Below are positions 1-10,520 of a DNA stretch of 64,000 nucleotides, piece after piece; the first letter of the stretch is position 1; every line of letters starts with the position of its first letter. Location: positions 12,704,001-12,768,000 of the forward strand of contig BSYO01000003.1 of NCBI GenBank assembly GCA_033239525.1, given 5' to 3'. The stretch comes from Nepenthes gracilis (taxonomy: Eukaryota; Streptophyta; Magnoliopsida; Caryophyllales; Nepenthaceae). A model generated the notes under the pieces. That model did not search any database. It was given only the letters and a program-made list of their open reading frames with translations, and was not told the origin of the DNA. Made by a program: the position numbers and the translations under genes.

Positions 1-1670
1 CCTACTAGCCAAGGGGGAGAGTAATCAAGGGTAGATTGTGTTCACTCCACACAATCAAAGGCCATAGTTCGATAATCATATCCATTTTCATTTCCATTCA
101 AAATCCAAAGTCCATATCTCTGTCCTCTCTTTATGTCTCGAGGAGGGCCGGACCACGTATCACTCAATGGACAAAGTTACCCTTGATTACTACCGTAACG
201 TTCTAAGGCATACTGGAGAACATTATCTAACTGCTTCACAGTTTTAGGTCCGAAGCACTCATTCAAGGTTCAAACAAAATTCATCATATTGTCAAGGCCG
301 ATTTCATAGTTCACACAATCCATGCTCCAGTTAATATTCAAAAGACCTTCACCATTTTAACGTTTTAGTTTCCGTACAGGATTTTCATGCAAAGTAGTCC
401 GGTCATAAAATGAACAGAAACATGGGCTAGCATATAAAAATCAATGTGGAGAGCTATATTCACGCAAGACAATTCCGGTTTTAATTTGAACAATAAAGCA
501 CGTGCTAAACATGAACCAGAGTCAGGAATTTACAAAACGTGAAACTTAGTTCAGGTTCATGCATGCTTCGTGATGAAATTTATACTTGTCAAAACAATTC
601 CATAGAAAACAAATTCTGAAGTATACTTGCGTTAAAATATTATTACAAATTTGAACTCGAAAACGGAGGTACACTTGCCTGATTTCCAAATTCTCTCACT
701 CCAACTGGCCTAAGGTTCCCTTTTTCTTTACGCCTCTAACTTCTTCTTGCATAGACTTTCTAACTCATTTTTCAGATTAGGAGTTCAGTATTGATAGAGA
801 ATGGATTAGGCGGGAGTAAGTGGGGTAAGTCACCTGCTCATACTTACATTTTTTTTTCTAAAAGGTCAATGAGGTGGGTAGGAGTGGTTTACCTACTCTA
901 GGTACTTGGAAGGAGGTCAACCGGGTAGGTAAATCTACTTTGGCAGATTTTTAAGATTGGTTTTTAATCCAATTTTTAATCAACTCTGGTTGTTTTCCCA
1001 TCCTCAAAGCTTCCCAGCATTAGTCCTCATAGTAGGCCAGCAAAGCTGTCTGGCAATTTCCTCTTCAAAATGCTGCCCGGTAGATTTGGCTTTAAAGACA
1101 GGCCAGCAACTTAAGATGTTAGGCAAATCTAACTTAAAGTAGCCCGGTGAGGTGCTTACCAAAACATGCCAGCAAAAGCTGTCCAGCAATTACCTCTTCA
1201 AAAGCCGGTCAGCATTTTGCTTCAAAATTTCAGCCATTTGCTGGTTAACGAAACCAATTTCTGGTCAACATTTCATCCTCCAATTTTTCATCAATAACCA
1301 CATAATTCCGGTCAACATTTCATCCTCAAATTTTCGGTCAACAACCATATAATTTCGATCAACATTTCATCATCAAATTTTCGGTCAATAACCTCATAAT
1401 TCCGGTCAACATTTCATCCTCAAATTTCCGATCAACAACCTCATAATTCCGGTCAATATTTCATCCTCAAATTTTCGGTCAACAACGACATAATTTCAAA
1501 CAACATTTCATTGTCAAATTTCCATCCTTCATCGTCCTTCATCAACTTCGGCCTCCACTCCATCAACTTCAGTCTTCTCATTCCCAACTCCGGCCATCTC
1601 ATTGCTTAAATTTTTCTTCGATTTTTACAAGGCGTAATTATCATGTTACTTTTAAGATCGGGATCTCACA
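1..1670 (-). mobile_element. LTR fragment, D-like family (truncated by window edge)
   Basis: This is the promoter-bearing part of a minus-oriented LTR. It ends in GGATCTCACA at 1661-1670, immediately before sequence that resumes the leader of the C 5' LTR (GTTCCACCCC, compare 12603-12612). Positions 1-60 match, in the same orientation, the block at 41095-41155 in solo LTR D (AGGGGGCGAATAATC-type text and TCCACACAATC). A GC-type donor (reverse complement ATCAG|GCAAGTG) lies at 674-682, and the upstream exon frame reads a short ASW...WKS in phase 1. The other end, TSD and exon 2 lie outside the window, so solo versus full element cannot be decided. Confidence 0.7.
1261..1515. repeat. 47-bp tandem repeat, about 5.5 copies
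   Basis: A unit starting GGTCAACATTTCATCCTC and ending CCTCATAATTCC recurs with starts near 1261, 1308, 1355, 1402, 1449 and 1496, a steady 47-bp step. Each unit has two GGTCAA motifs, the reverse complement of the W-box core TTGACC. It sits in the U3 (upstream of the promoter) of the minus-oriented LTR at 1-1670. Copies differ by a few substitutions. Confidence 0.85.
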
Positions 1671-1705
1671 GTTCCACCCCGATTTGGGTAAAAATAAGGT
1701 AGATC

Positions 1706-1722
1706 GGGCTAAGGCAAGTGTA
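1706..1722 (+). promoter_or_regulatory. Candidate GC-type 5' splice site in C 5' LTR
   Basis: GGCTAAG|GCAAGTGTACC, junction 1713/1714. The exact AG|GCAAGT string is the strong consensus of GC-AG introns. The same sequence sits at the equivalent point (12646/12647) of the C 3' LTR and, with changes, in the other LTR families. In phase 1 the C exon has TAA directly before the junction, so C itself does not encode the small protein. Confidence 0.55.
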
Positions 1723-2826
1723 CCTTGAACCTTGTTTTCCATTTTTACCGCTTTTGAATATCTCCATTTGGTTATTTATGCTGTAAACCTCTTGCTCTCC
1801 GATATTTGACGTGAATAATGCATGAATCTCAAGACTTTTGGACTAGATTTCATGTTTACATGTATATATATTGACTTATGACTTCGATTTCATGATTTGG
1901 CTCACATTTTGTGTCCGATTATTGTCTGAAAATTTTTCCCATAACCCTAGCTCGAAAATGAGATGTAATCTTGAATTTAATCCATGTTATGTGTATGTTT
2001 TACGAATTATAGCATTGATTTTGTAATTTGGCTGATGTTTTATGCTCGATTTACACCCGGAAGCTTTGCATGGAACCCTAGAATGAAACATTGGGAATTC
2101 ATGTTTGGAAACTTGAAATTTTGAGGTTTAAATGTTAATCAGTACTTTGTTAAAGTTTAATAAACGATTTGTATTTGAAAGCTTTACATGGAATTGTATT
2201 ATCAAAATCATGGAAGCTTTTGAAATCGTCTGAGAGAGTGATTGAATGAAACTTAGACTTGGCCTTGAAATACAATGAACTTTGATTATGGAATTTTGAG
2301 CAAATGTATTTAATTAAAGTAATTAGTAAGAAAATCGAACCTAGAACTGTTGTACAGTCAGATACGATTTTTTGGCATGCCTTAGAACATTATGGTGGTA
2401 ATCAAGGATAGCTATCGAACCTTTGGACTATCGAATTATCAAACCAGTCAAACTATCAAACTATAGAATTGAGAAATGAGATGAAAATAAATATTATTGA
2501 ACTATCGGCCTTTGATTGTGTGGAATGAACATAATTTATCCTCGATTATTTGCCCCCTCAGTTAGTGGGGTATACTAGTTGGGTCCCTAGGATATCGAAT
2601 TAGAATTTTGAAGAATGATTGAAATGGGAACTGATTTTACGAATTTTGGCACTTGTACATCGATTTATGCTTTGCTAGTGTTTCATGACCCTTGTCGTGT
2701 TGCATTCATGTTTTATATGCCATAATATTTGCTTTATCGTATTATGTTTTACATGAAGGCATTTTTACTGCATGCTTTATGGTACACTGTTGGTCTTCGG
2801 ATTACTTTTTTATTTTTTTCCTCCAG

Positions 2827-2864
2827 ATGAAATAGTAGAATTAGTTCCTGATGAGAAGGAATAG
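2827..2864 (+). other. Candidate LTR exon 2 (acidic mini-exon), C 5' LTR
   Basis: A T-rich tract ending TTTTTTTCCTCCAG is followed by a frame reading DEIVELVPDEKE and a TAG stop at 2862-2864; the first base of the Asp codon would come from exon 1. The same frame and terminal PDExE-stop recur in B, D, E and, extended, H with different third codon bases and different stop codons. That pattern suggests a coding exon rather than DNA-level conservation. Function unknown. Confidence 0.5.
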
Positions 2865-3216
2865 TCAAAGATTTTCTAGTAGACTTGGATGACTTGAAAC
2901 TATTTTGAAGATCTTGGGAAGATTAGTGTGACGGACCGGGTTATCTTTTTTCAAATAACTCTTCGTCAATAATAACTCATGCCTATAATTTTCCTAATTT
3001 CAACATATCACAGGATCCAAAAGCTACATAAAATTTGTGGCTCTAGCGTGGTGTATTTAACTACCACGTTGGCTCAAGAGAGATGCCACAAGTTCTCTAT
3101 ATACCCAAACAAATGCGGAAGCAGAACTAAATACTTAAGTTACCTGCGGAAGCTTAACAGGGATGTAACTAATCTCCAGTCTTTTGACATTCGGCTTTGC
3201 TCAAGCAGATCCCTTT

Positions 3217-3254
3217 TCTTGTTCTAATTATTCAGGAGCCATTTTTATCACTAT
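3217..3254 (-). other. Decayed exon 2 of solo LTR K
   Basis: On the minus strand TTTTCTCCTCCCAG precedes a short frame GDSDKNGS-stop. Just upstream is a TTGCTAAG...CGCTCATG stretch, the same branch-site context seen in other LTRs. The sequence after it (CCTGAATAATTAGAACAAG) aligns with the exon 2 end of F. The conserved ELVP core is lost. Confidence 0.35.
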
Positions 3255-4566
3255 CACCTGGGAGGAGAAAATAGCAAGCATGAGCGTACAACTTAGCAAG
3301 TGAAATCATACGTTACTGTCAAACTATGAAGAAACATGAAAAGGGTAACATGGTCTTTAAAATACAATTAGACTTGAGAGGATTATCTAGAAGTATCAAT
3401 TTGCCATTTATTATGTTTGGAACCTTCATTTGAACATACTCTAGTACCTTTATTAATTTACTTTAATCTTTGCGGACCAGGACCAGTAGGCCGTACTAGC
3501 AAATGATGCGAGAGAACGAGGAAATGATCATGATACTCCTCATGATCTAAGGCCGTGAGGGCTTATTCTTAGACCCAGCCGGGGGGTCGTCTGCATATCA
3601 TGCCAATACATCATGTCAATAATCGCCCCATTCCCCCAGGGTACCAGGGCAGTTCCTCGTTCTTCCACAATAGTATTCTTCCACATCATGTCAATAAGGC
3701 GTGACACAGACATCACCCGCTTACACAAGCGACTAGAATACGTGGCCAAAGTATTCTTCGGGTTTCCACCGAGATGGACGCGTCAAACCAGAGAATACTA
3801 CCCAATAAACATAAGTCCATGGTCCTAGTTTCATGATTCCATTTCCATTTCCATTTGAGGGAAAGTCCACCGTATCCCATGTATCGTATCTCCCGCCATT
3901 TGGGAGGTTTCATCAATCATATATCACATTGTGGACTTCCTTCCATCTCCTCGTCCGTTTCTCATCTCACTTGGGAACTTTAGCATTTTTCATATTGCAA
4001 TCACATATGCCTTGTGGATTTCCTTCGATTGCTTATACGGTTCTTATTCTTCTTTGAACTTATTCCCTTTAACGATTCAATTTGAATTCAAGAGAGAGCT
4101 TTAGCATTTCTCACTTCATTGAGTCGATATCGTTTTGGAGTCCACCGGTGCTCATTTCATTGCAAGCGATGCACATAGATTTAATCCGAAGCTTACATGT
4201 ACATTTAAACAATTAGACATAATTTTCATAACAATTAAAGGAAGATAAAACATGTAATTTTCCTTCTTATTTTCGTATGAAACAGTGAAGTATTTAATTA
4301 GAGGATCCGGACATCGTGAATGGATAAAATATCATGAAATCGATCGTTTGGCTGATATGTATGCATGTTTGGGACGTGATGATTCATATTTTTAGATCAA
4401 TTTAACATAATTTGAGGGAAAACAGTGAACCCGAATCTGGGCATATGAGATCATTAATCATGGGCTATACGATTTTTATAATTTGGGTGGGTCTTCGAAC
4501 GATAATACCTGATGGAGAACGAGTAAAAATCACAAGATAACAAATAGTGAGTATGAGAACACTTGC

Positions 4567-4657
4567 CTGGGATGCTCATCAATTCCTCATGTTTGGCTTG
4601 GAAATCCTTCTCCTTCCTTCTCTTCCATTCGTCTTCCCCCCCCCGTTCTTCCTCCAA
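4567..4657 (-). other. Candidate exon 1 of the LTR small ORF, solo LTR K
   Basis: On the minus strand, downstream of the TATA box, a frame is open for 30 codons plus one base up to donor CCCAG|GCAAGTG (4567/4566). It is rich in Glu, Lys and Arg (EDEWKRRKEK, then KHEELMSIP). The phase (1) matches that of E, H, D and J. No ATG begins this frame; it starts at a TTG just after an in-frame stop. A run of ten G at 4637-4646 lies inside, so a length change there may have broken the original start. Confidence 0.35.
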
Positions 4658-4670
4658 TTCCCCTCATCAG

Positions 4671-4680
4671 TATTTATAGG
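4671..4680 (-). promoter_or_regulatory. TATA box of solo LTR K
   Basis: The minus strand reads CCTATAAATA about 100 bp upstream of the splice-donor-like site, the same spacing as in A, B and E. A purine-rich leader follows on the minus strand. Confidence 0.6.
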
Positions 4681-4865
4681 CGGTGGGGTGAGAAGGTGGG
4701 GCATGATTCTTCCAGAAAATTCCAGAGATTTCAAGCGTCGTTTCTTCCTGAGATTTCCAGTATTTTCTAGAGTCGCTCTTCCCGAAAATTCGGGAGGTTT
4801 CTGGAGTCGTTTGTTCCCGTGATTTTCCAGAGTCAATTTCCTACTCTGGCTCCCGTTCTTCCCTT

Positions 4866-4886
4866 CCGGTCAACGTCAGTTGACCG
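4866..4886. promoter_or_regulatory. Palindromic W-box pair in K U3
   Basis: CCGGTCAAC-N4-GTTGACCG. Both arms contain the WRKY-binding core TTGACC (on opposite strands). It lies upstream of the K TATA box in U3, as do the copies in A-type LTRs. Confidence 0.45.
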
Positions 4887-4974
4887 AATTCCTCTTTTGC
4901 AGCCTCCTTCCTTTCTTGCCTTTTGACCGAATTGAGCTTCTTTTTCAGCATAAAGCCACTTCGTCCTCAAATCA

Positions 4975-5600
4975 CTCCGACTTTCAAGGTGTAAATTAAC
5001 TCCGGCATCAGAGAGCGTGAATCAACTCTGGCTATTTCGTTTCACAATTCACTCCGGCCTTCGTGAGTAATTCTACTCTGTCCATTATGCCCTTCTTACT
5101 TCACTCGTTTTCAGCAAAAAGCTACTTCGTCCCCAAATCACTCCGGCTTCCGTGAGTAAATCTACTCCGTCCATTATGCCCTTCTTACTTCAGTCTGGCT
5201 TCTCAAATTATAATCAACTCCGGTCATTTCTTTCTCAAAAATCACTCCGGCCTTAAGAGTCACAAAGGCAGTTCAGCCTTAAATAACAGCAAGGCCACTC
5301 TGGCCTTCTTGAGTCGCAAGGCCACTCCGGCCTTTGTCAAAGCCCGCACGCGTCGACAATGGAAAGAAGCTCTGGGTCTTATATACACTTCAATGGTTTC
5401 TTCCCATTCTGATGTGGGACTTCTTCCACTCCGGCCGGCGAGGTCAGTCTAGTTTTCATCAAATGTAAGGCTACTTCGGCCTTTACGTTCTTCTCAATCC
5501 ACTCCGGCCCGCAAGGCCGGTCCGGTTTTCATCAATTTAAGGCCACTCCATCCTTAATTCTCCTCTCAATCCACTCCGGCCTGTAAGGTCAGTCCGATTT
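4975..5600. repeat. Degenerate ACTCCGGCC micro-repeat cluster in K U3
   Basis: CACTCCGGCC or close variants recur many times with irregular spacing (for example 5054, 5139, 5247, 5314, 5429, 5501, 5571), often followed by TTTGTGAGT or GCAAGGCC. It resembles the CCGGAGT arrays in A and D LTRs, but here lies upstream of the promoter. Confidence 0.7.
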
Positions 5601-5796
5601 TTCCCCCATTTTTCACTCGAGTGCCTCTTGGGCGTACAGCAGGCGCCACTTGGTTACATGCTGTACTTAGGCATTTTTCCACCTTTTCTTCAATCATTAA
5701 TTTGTTTTCTTCCTTTTTCTACATGTTTGGCCTCTAAAAGGGATTATTCCCATTGTAATTTTTAGCACGTCTTAGATTTCGGAGCCTCACAATTAG

Positions 5797-6239
5797 CCTG
5801 AATGTAATTATCTGATTTTTGTGGACATACAATGTATATAAAATATATGTTATGAATCTGGAAAAACAATGAATTATGCTTCTACAGGTATATATATATT
5901 TTGGATATAGTTCTTCTTTCGCTATATATTTTTTGGATTTGTACAGGTCCTAGATGGCATCTCTATTCTGAATTTTAGTATAGTGGATAGGAATGTTGAA
6001 CGTAAAAGCGTAGGGATTTATACGGCGTCTGATGATCCTGTGTCAATGATGAAAATGCGTGTGATGGATATTATTTTGTATATGTGCAGGTTTAATTTAG
6101 GTAATATGCATCGATTTAGCCCAGTTTTAGGAAAAACTCTGTCCAATTTTCTTTAGAACTTTAAGTATTGTTTGGGCTATAGTTCTATTATGTGTATTGG
6201 CGGAATCATCCAAGGACAAAAAAAATCCATTCCGTCATA
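5797..6239 (+). mobile_element. Element C 5' LTR, last part
   Basis: Continuation after the K insertion. It parallels the last about 450 bp of the B LTR (TGGATATTTATG-type text, ACAGGTCCTAGATGGCATCTC, TGATCCTGTGT, ATCCATTCCGTCA). It ends CCGTCATA at 6239, a mutated CCGTCACA, directly before the PBS. Confidence 0.85.
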
Positions 6240-6241
6240 GT

Positions 6242-6253
6242 TGGTATCAGAGA
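6242..6253 (+). other. Primer-binding site of element C (tRNA-iMet)
   Basis: TGGTATCAGAGA starts 2 bases after the LTR end and matches the complement of the 3' end of plant initiator tRNA-Met (TGGTATCAGAGC) at 11 of 12 bases. Confidence 0.88.
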
Positions 6254-6450
6254 AATGAAATGCCTTTGGAATGATCAATCGTAATACAGAAGCATAGGCT
6301 TAAGTTTTAGTAGGGATAGGTCGGGATAGTTAAGACTTATTAGGAGGTTTAGGAGTTGTCCCCTAGGCTAGTCTTGAATTTTATTGAATTGTCGATAGCC
6401 CCTTCCCCCTAAACTGATTTCTTAAGGCTTATAGGTGTCGTGTTTCCTTT

Positions 6451-6466
6451 GGTTATAGGATATAAG
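6451..6466 (+). promoter_or_regulatory. Candidate 3' splice site directly 5' of C gag
   Basis: TTTCCTTTGGTTATAG|GA, AG ending at 6458, only 8 bases before the gag ATG at 6467. B has the same arrangement (GATTATAG|GATAGC, 30611-30622). With the LTR donor at 1713/1714 it would excise the remaining leader, including the PBS. Confidence 0.4.
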
Positions 6467-6871
6467 ATGGCCAGTAGGAGAAATAGAAAAAATAATCATG
6501 GAGGTGCTAGTACTGCCCATGATTGAGAGGCTGCGTATGTGAGTTTGTTGGAAATGATGACGAATGTCGTTGAATCGGTAGAGCAGGGTCATATGGCTCC
6601 GGTCCTTGCACCCAAGCTAGCTCCAGTAAACCTTGCTCCGATGACTTATGATAGATTTACAGTGGAGAGAGCACCTGGATTATTCAGTAAGCCTGATTCA
6701 ATGGAAGCAGACATTTGGCTTAGGAGAGTGAAGAAGATTTTTGCGGTGATTCGATGTGCTGATAAGAAAGTTTCTTTCGCAGTGTATAAGTTGGAGGGTG
6801 AAGCCGACAGTTAATGGGAGATGAAAAAGAAGTCGTTAGGAGTGCCTGATAATGAGATTATGTGGGAGATG
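6467..6871 (+). pseudogene. gag: Element C gag, N-terminal part (broken)
   Basis: Capsid part of a Ty3/gypsy Gag. The frame starts at ATG 6467 (MASRRNRKNN), meets a TGA after about 16 codons (AHD-stop-EAAY), then runs through APMTYDRFTVERAPGLF, an EADIWLRRVKKIF segment and VYKLEGEADS, where TGG has become TAA. These match the B and A Gags (YDRFT, GKPDPVE, WLKK, LEGEADSWW). Solo LTR G interrupts it at 6871; the frame resumes at 9781 (TGGGAGATG joined to TTTAAGAAAG). The stops make it non-functional. Confidence 0.85.
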
Positions 6872-7577
6872 TGTAACGGAATAGATCCTAATCCTTATAG
6901 GACCCTCCGTCGGACACATATAAAACTTAAATCATTTAAATCTTGTAGAGATTTTGGCAGAGTCTCCTCTACAACTAGACCAAAACCAAATGTACAACCT
7001 GTATGAAATAACCTGTACAAGCACATAACTATTCAAATATCGTAAATTTTTCTACAACACACATACACAGGATCACAAACCGCCATATCGTCCGTGGCTT
7101 CAACATAACACATTTTGTTCAACATTTCAAATTCAGAAGGAGATGCCATCTAGGACCTATACATATTCTAAACATCAGAATAACGTGGAAGCAACTAAAT
7201 CCATAAGTCGACCTGCGGGAGCAAGAACAGAACATACATCATGATATGACATTTTTACATTATGGTAATATACGATGTTCTTTTCAAAATGCTAGCTACA
7301 AGAATCAAAAATCCTTTGATCCACCGATGTCCTTCAAGGTCTTCAAAACTTATGAGCCTTCCCTTCTTCGAGCTAGATCAAATTTCGATCCTTTTTAGGC
7401 TTTTGCTTATCTGAAGGGGAGAATGGAAAGTAAGGAGTCGGCTTAACAGCTCAGCAAATGTACCCAAAATAGTGAAAACATGCAATTATATATATACAGA
7501 ATATATACGTACTTCCAGATGAGAATTTAAAAAGGGATGCGGAAAATTTATTCATGCAGGCAAGAGAACAAAAGTAT

Positions 7578-7715
7578 AAATACGATGTAGAATACCAGGA
7601 AACCTATTGCAATGTAGAATACCGAAAAATCTATTGTGATACAGAATACAAGAAAACCTATTGCGATACAGAATACCAAAAACCTATTGCGAAACAGAAT
7701 ACTAGAAAACCTATG
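7578..7715. repeat. 29-31-bp tandem repeat, about 5 copies (LTR G)
   Basis: The unit AGAATACNNGAAAACCTATTG recurs five times (GTAGAATACC, ACAGAATACA and so on) with a step of about 30 bp. It lies in the intron-like part of LTR G. Confidence 0.75.
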
Positions 7716-7883
7716 ATTTCAAATCCTTAATTCCTGATTCAGAATTCTGTTTGGAGTCCGTATTTCAGATCAATAACTTAATTCTCGGTTCAGAATCCAT
7801 ATTTTAGAATATTAACCTAGTTCTTGGTTCAGAATTCATATTTCAGAACCTTCAATTTCCTTTTAAATCTGTTATCTTTCATA

Positions 7884-8345
7884 CTTTACATCCCGAGAGC
7901 CGGATGGTTCTTATTTAGTTTAATTATTTACAAACCCTCATTACTTTACATCCCGAGGGCAGAATGGTTTCTACTTACTTTAATCTATACATACCTTTCA
8001 TAGTTTACATCCCGAGGGCAGGATGATTTTTGTTTACTTTAATCTGTATATTCCCTTCATACTTTACATTCCGAAGGCAGGATGATTTCTATTCAGTTTA
8101 ATCTTTTAGAAACCCTTAATAGTTTACATCCTGAGTGCAGGATAGTTTCTATTTACTTCAGCCTTCACATATTCTCCATACTTTATATCCCAAGGGTAGG
8201 ATGATTTCTGATCAGTTTAATCTTTACATACCCTCTATACTTTACATCCCAAGGGTAAAATAGTTTCTATTCAGTTTAATTCCTTATATACCATCCATAC
8301 TTTACATCCCAAGGGCAGGATGGTTTCTTTAGTTTGATTAGCTAT
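7884..8345. repeat. 59-60-bp tandem repeat, 8 copies (LTR G)
   Basis: The unit begins CTTTACATCCCGAGGGCAGG and continues ATGGTTTCTATT...TTTAATC. Starts are at about 7884, 7944, 8003, 8062, 8122, 8181, 8240 and 8300. Copies differ mostly by transitions. The last copy is shortened. Confidence 0.88.
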
Positions 8346-8724
8346 TATTCAGTACAATTTTGATGCCTATTATTCAGTATTTTAATGCAGTAACCTAAAG
8401 ACAAGGTCATGGACTAGCTATACCGGAATCCTACTGATTTACTTAACAGAGGACATTCTTATCTTTATTTTCTTAGCCATAAATTTCCTTGACCACTAAA
8501 ACCTTTCCAATTTATACGATTAAACCTTTAGTCAATTTCAAAGCTTCTGTATGACTTAATGATACATTTTCAGATTAATTCCTCAAGTGCAATTTGTTAG
8601 ATAAACCTCATCAAACCTCCAATTAGCATTTCCATCTCAGGATTCATACATTTCTTCTTATTCTTTAATCCTTAACTTATCGTGTTTCAGTCGATCGATT
8701 AAACCTTGTTCAGTAATCATTCAG

Positions 8725-9030
8725 ATAACTTTAGAATACCCCTGAAGATTAACAATGCATTCCTATGGGACTTTTGAGACTAAACCTTAATCGGAGATCC
8801 TTCAGATAGCTTCAGAATATCCTAGAAGATTAACAGTGCATTTCTATGGGACTTTTTAGACTAAATTTTAATCAGAGATCCTTCAGATAGTTTTAGAATA
8901 TCCTGGAAGATTAACAGTGCATTCCTATGGGACTTTTCAGATTAAATCTTAATCGGAGATCCTTTGGATAGGTTTAGAACATCTTAGAAGTTCTATAATA
9001 TATTCTCCTGGGACTTTTCAGACTAAGATT
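8725..9030. repeat. About 86-bp tandem repeat, 4 copies (LTR G)
   Basis: The unit carries AGATTAACAGTGCATT, then CCTATGGGACTTTT, then TTAATCGGAGATCCTT and a TTTAGAATATCC stretch. Four successive units are visible; the last is the most diverged. Confidence 0.8.
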
Positions 9031-9780
9031 TCCTCATAAGCCTTAACATATTACAGGATTCAGGCAAACTTAATCATCAATCCCTAATTTTTGACCTAGG
9101 GTTTGACGCAGAGCTTTCGGATGATAATCGGACACCTAAAGCAAGTACAATCATGAAACTGAAGCCCTTTATTACGATACATACAAATAAACTTAAAATC
9201 TATCTGATTAATTTACAGAAACATGCTTTATTTATACAAAACATGTAGAAACATAAATTTAGGGCATAAATATATATTCAGAGATGTAGAAAAGTAGTAA
9301 AAAGAGAGGGTAATGTCCGAGGTACACGTGCCTTAGCCTGCTCTATTGTTATTTTTACCCGGATCGGATCGAAAGTGGCAATTTCTCCTCTTCTCTTCTT
9401 TTGCTTCCCTTCCTCCTTCTCCTCTTCGTGCTTTCTGTCATTCTACTCTCATCTTTCCCTCAATCCTCTTTTAAAATAGAAGAAAGAGGGATCATGTGCG
9501 GTGCCCGTGACTGGCGCTCTAGCGCTAGTCAAGTGGCCATCAAGCGCTCCCTCTCGCACTTTTGTGCCTGGGTTGGCGCTTGTGCGCACCCATCGTAAAC
9601 CCTTTCCACTCCTGCCTCGCCTCGGGTGAGCCTCGAGCGGTTCTAGTGTCCCATTTTCTTCCTACTTGCTTCTTTTTACTTCGGTATCCTTTCTTTTATT
9701 ATTCTTGAGCCTAATCATGATCATCATCAACTTAATCACTTCATAATTATCAGGTTTTAGGATTGAAATCTCATAAGATG

Positions 9781-10520
9781 TTTAAGAAAGTTTTTATGAA
9801 AAAGTTTTTCCCTTGCAGTCTCCAGGATCAAAAGGAACAAGAGTTTATATGACTGACATAGGAGAGTCTGATTGTAACTGAGTATGAGGCAAAATTTACG
9901 GAACTGTCCCAATTTGCACCATATTATGTGGAGGATGAATTAAGGAAGGCAAAGAAAATTCAACGACTGAGGGACGATATTAGAAAATAATTGTCGACTC
10001 TAAAGCTCTTGACATATGCTGATGTCCTGGGTCGAGTCCTAATTTATGAGAAAGAGGTGGAGACATAGAAGTTCTTTGTAAAAAGGGTTGCTAGTCGGGC
10101 GAGTTTTAGTACAAAACCAAATGTAGAGCCCTCTAGGCCATCTAAGAAACAAAGACGGTGGATACGGGAAAAAGTGCTACTAAAATTTTACCGATGACTA
10201 GCTCTCAAGTATCAGCTGCCGAGTGTGCATATTGTGGGAGAAAACATGTCAGGAAACCTTGTTATAAAGCCATGGGAGCATGTTATAATTGTGGAAAGTT
10301 GTATTACCTGATAAAAGATTATTCGCTGCCTAAAAGGTTAGAAGTAAAGAAGTCAGCTATTGCGGCTAAAGTATTGCGGTGATAGTACGAGACCTTGAGA
10401 CACCCTCGAAGGCGGATAGAGGTATTTTCTTACTTGTCGAATTTTGATTTCTGTCTTAATTGATTTGGGAGTCATGAATTTTCTAAATTTCTCCATAAAA
10501 TGCATGATATGCCCCCATCA
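9781..10520 (+). pseudogene. gag: Element C gag C-terminus, zinc knuckle and protease remnant
   Basis: Continues Gag after solo LTR G: EYEAKFTELSQFAPYY, VEDELRKAKK, then about 10158-10382 a CAYCGRKHVRKPCYK stretch and a CCHC knuckle reading CYNCGKLYYLIKDY. Here the conserved His and last Cys are both Tyr, so zinc binding should be lost. A decayed retropepsin site follows near 10455-10490 (ISVLIDLGVMNFL in place of the family's LFDSG). Several stops and frameshifts are present. No RT, RNase H or integrase follows. Confidence 0.75.

Larger units (their letters stand above)
1671..2926 (+). mobile_element. Element C 5' LTR, first visible part
   Basis: It resumes after the 1-1670 LTR at a point matching position about 12600 of the C 3' LTR. 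The two run in parallel: same leader end and donor, TTTGGACTAGATTTCATG, the block CCTTAGAACATTATGGTGG, and CCCCCTCAGTTAGTGGGG. It is interrupted at 2926 by solo LTR K and continues at 5797. The first about 470 bp of this LTR lie to the left of the D-like insertion, outside the window. Confidence 0.75.
2927..5791 (-). mobile_element. Solo LTR K (2865 bp) inserted in C 5' LTR
   Basis: Starts TGTGACGGACCGGG, ends GGAGCCTCACA, flanked by ATTAG at 2922-2926 and 5792-5796. Removing it restores a run matching the equivalent stretch of B (GGGAGAATCAGTTGGATG). There is no PBS, PPT or coding sequence, so it is a solo LTR left by LTR-LTR recombination. It is related to E and F (shared ACAATAGTAT...GACATCACCCGC block). 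Promoter parts are on the minus strand: TATA 4671-4680, donor near 4561-4568, exon 2 remnant near 3225-3254. Confidence 0.92.
6872..9775 (-). mobile_element. Solo LTR G (2904 bp) inside element C gag
   Basis: Starts TGTAACGGAATAG, ends AAATCTCATA (a mutated CTCACA), with TSD AGATG at 6867-6871 and 9776-9780. Removing it restores the Gag frame (WEM joined to FKKVFM). Minus orientation: TATA-like TCTATTTTAA at 9471-9480, GC-rich module upstream at 9500-9600, donor-like AAG|GCACGT at 9326-9334 (one change from GCAAGT), candidate acceptor CCCCTTCAG near 7417-7425. Several tandem arrays fill the part between donor and acceptor. Confidence 0.92.

Noticed and set aside
7884..8345. Eight regularly spaced 60-bp units, considered as a CRISPR-like array
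   Set aside because: The whole unit is repeated, not a short repeat with unique spacers; the setting is a plant LTR and no cas gene is present.
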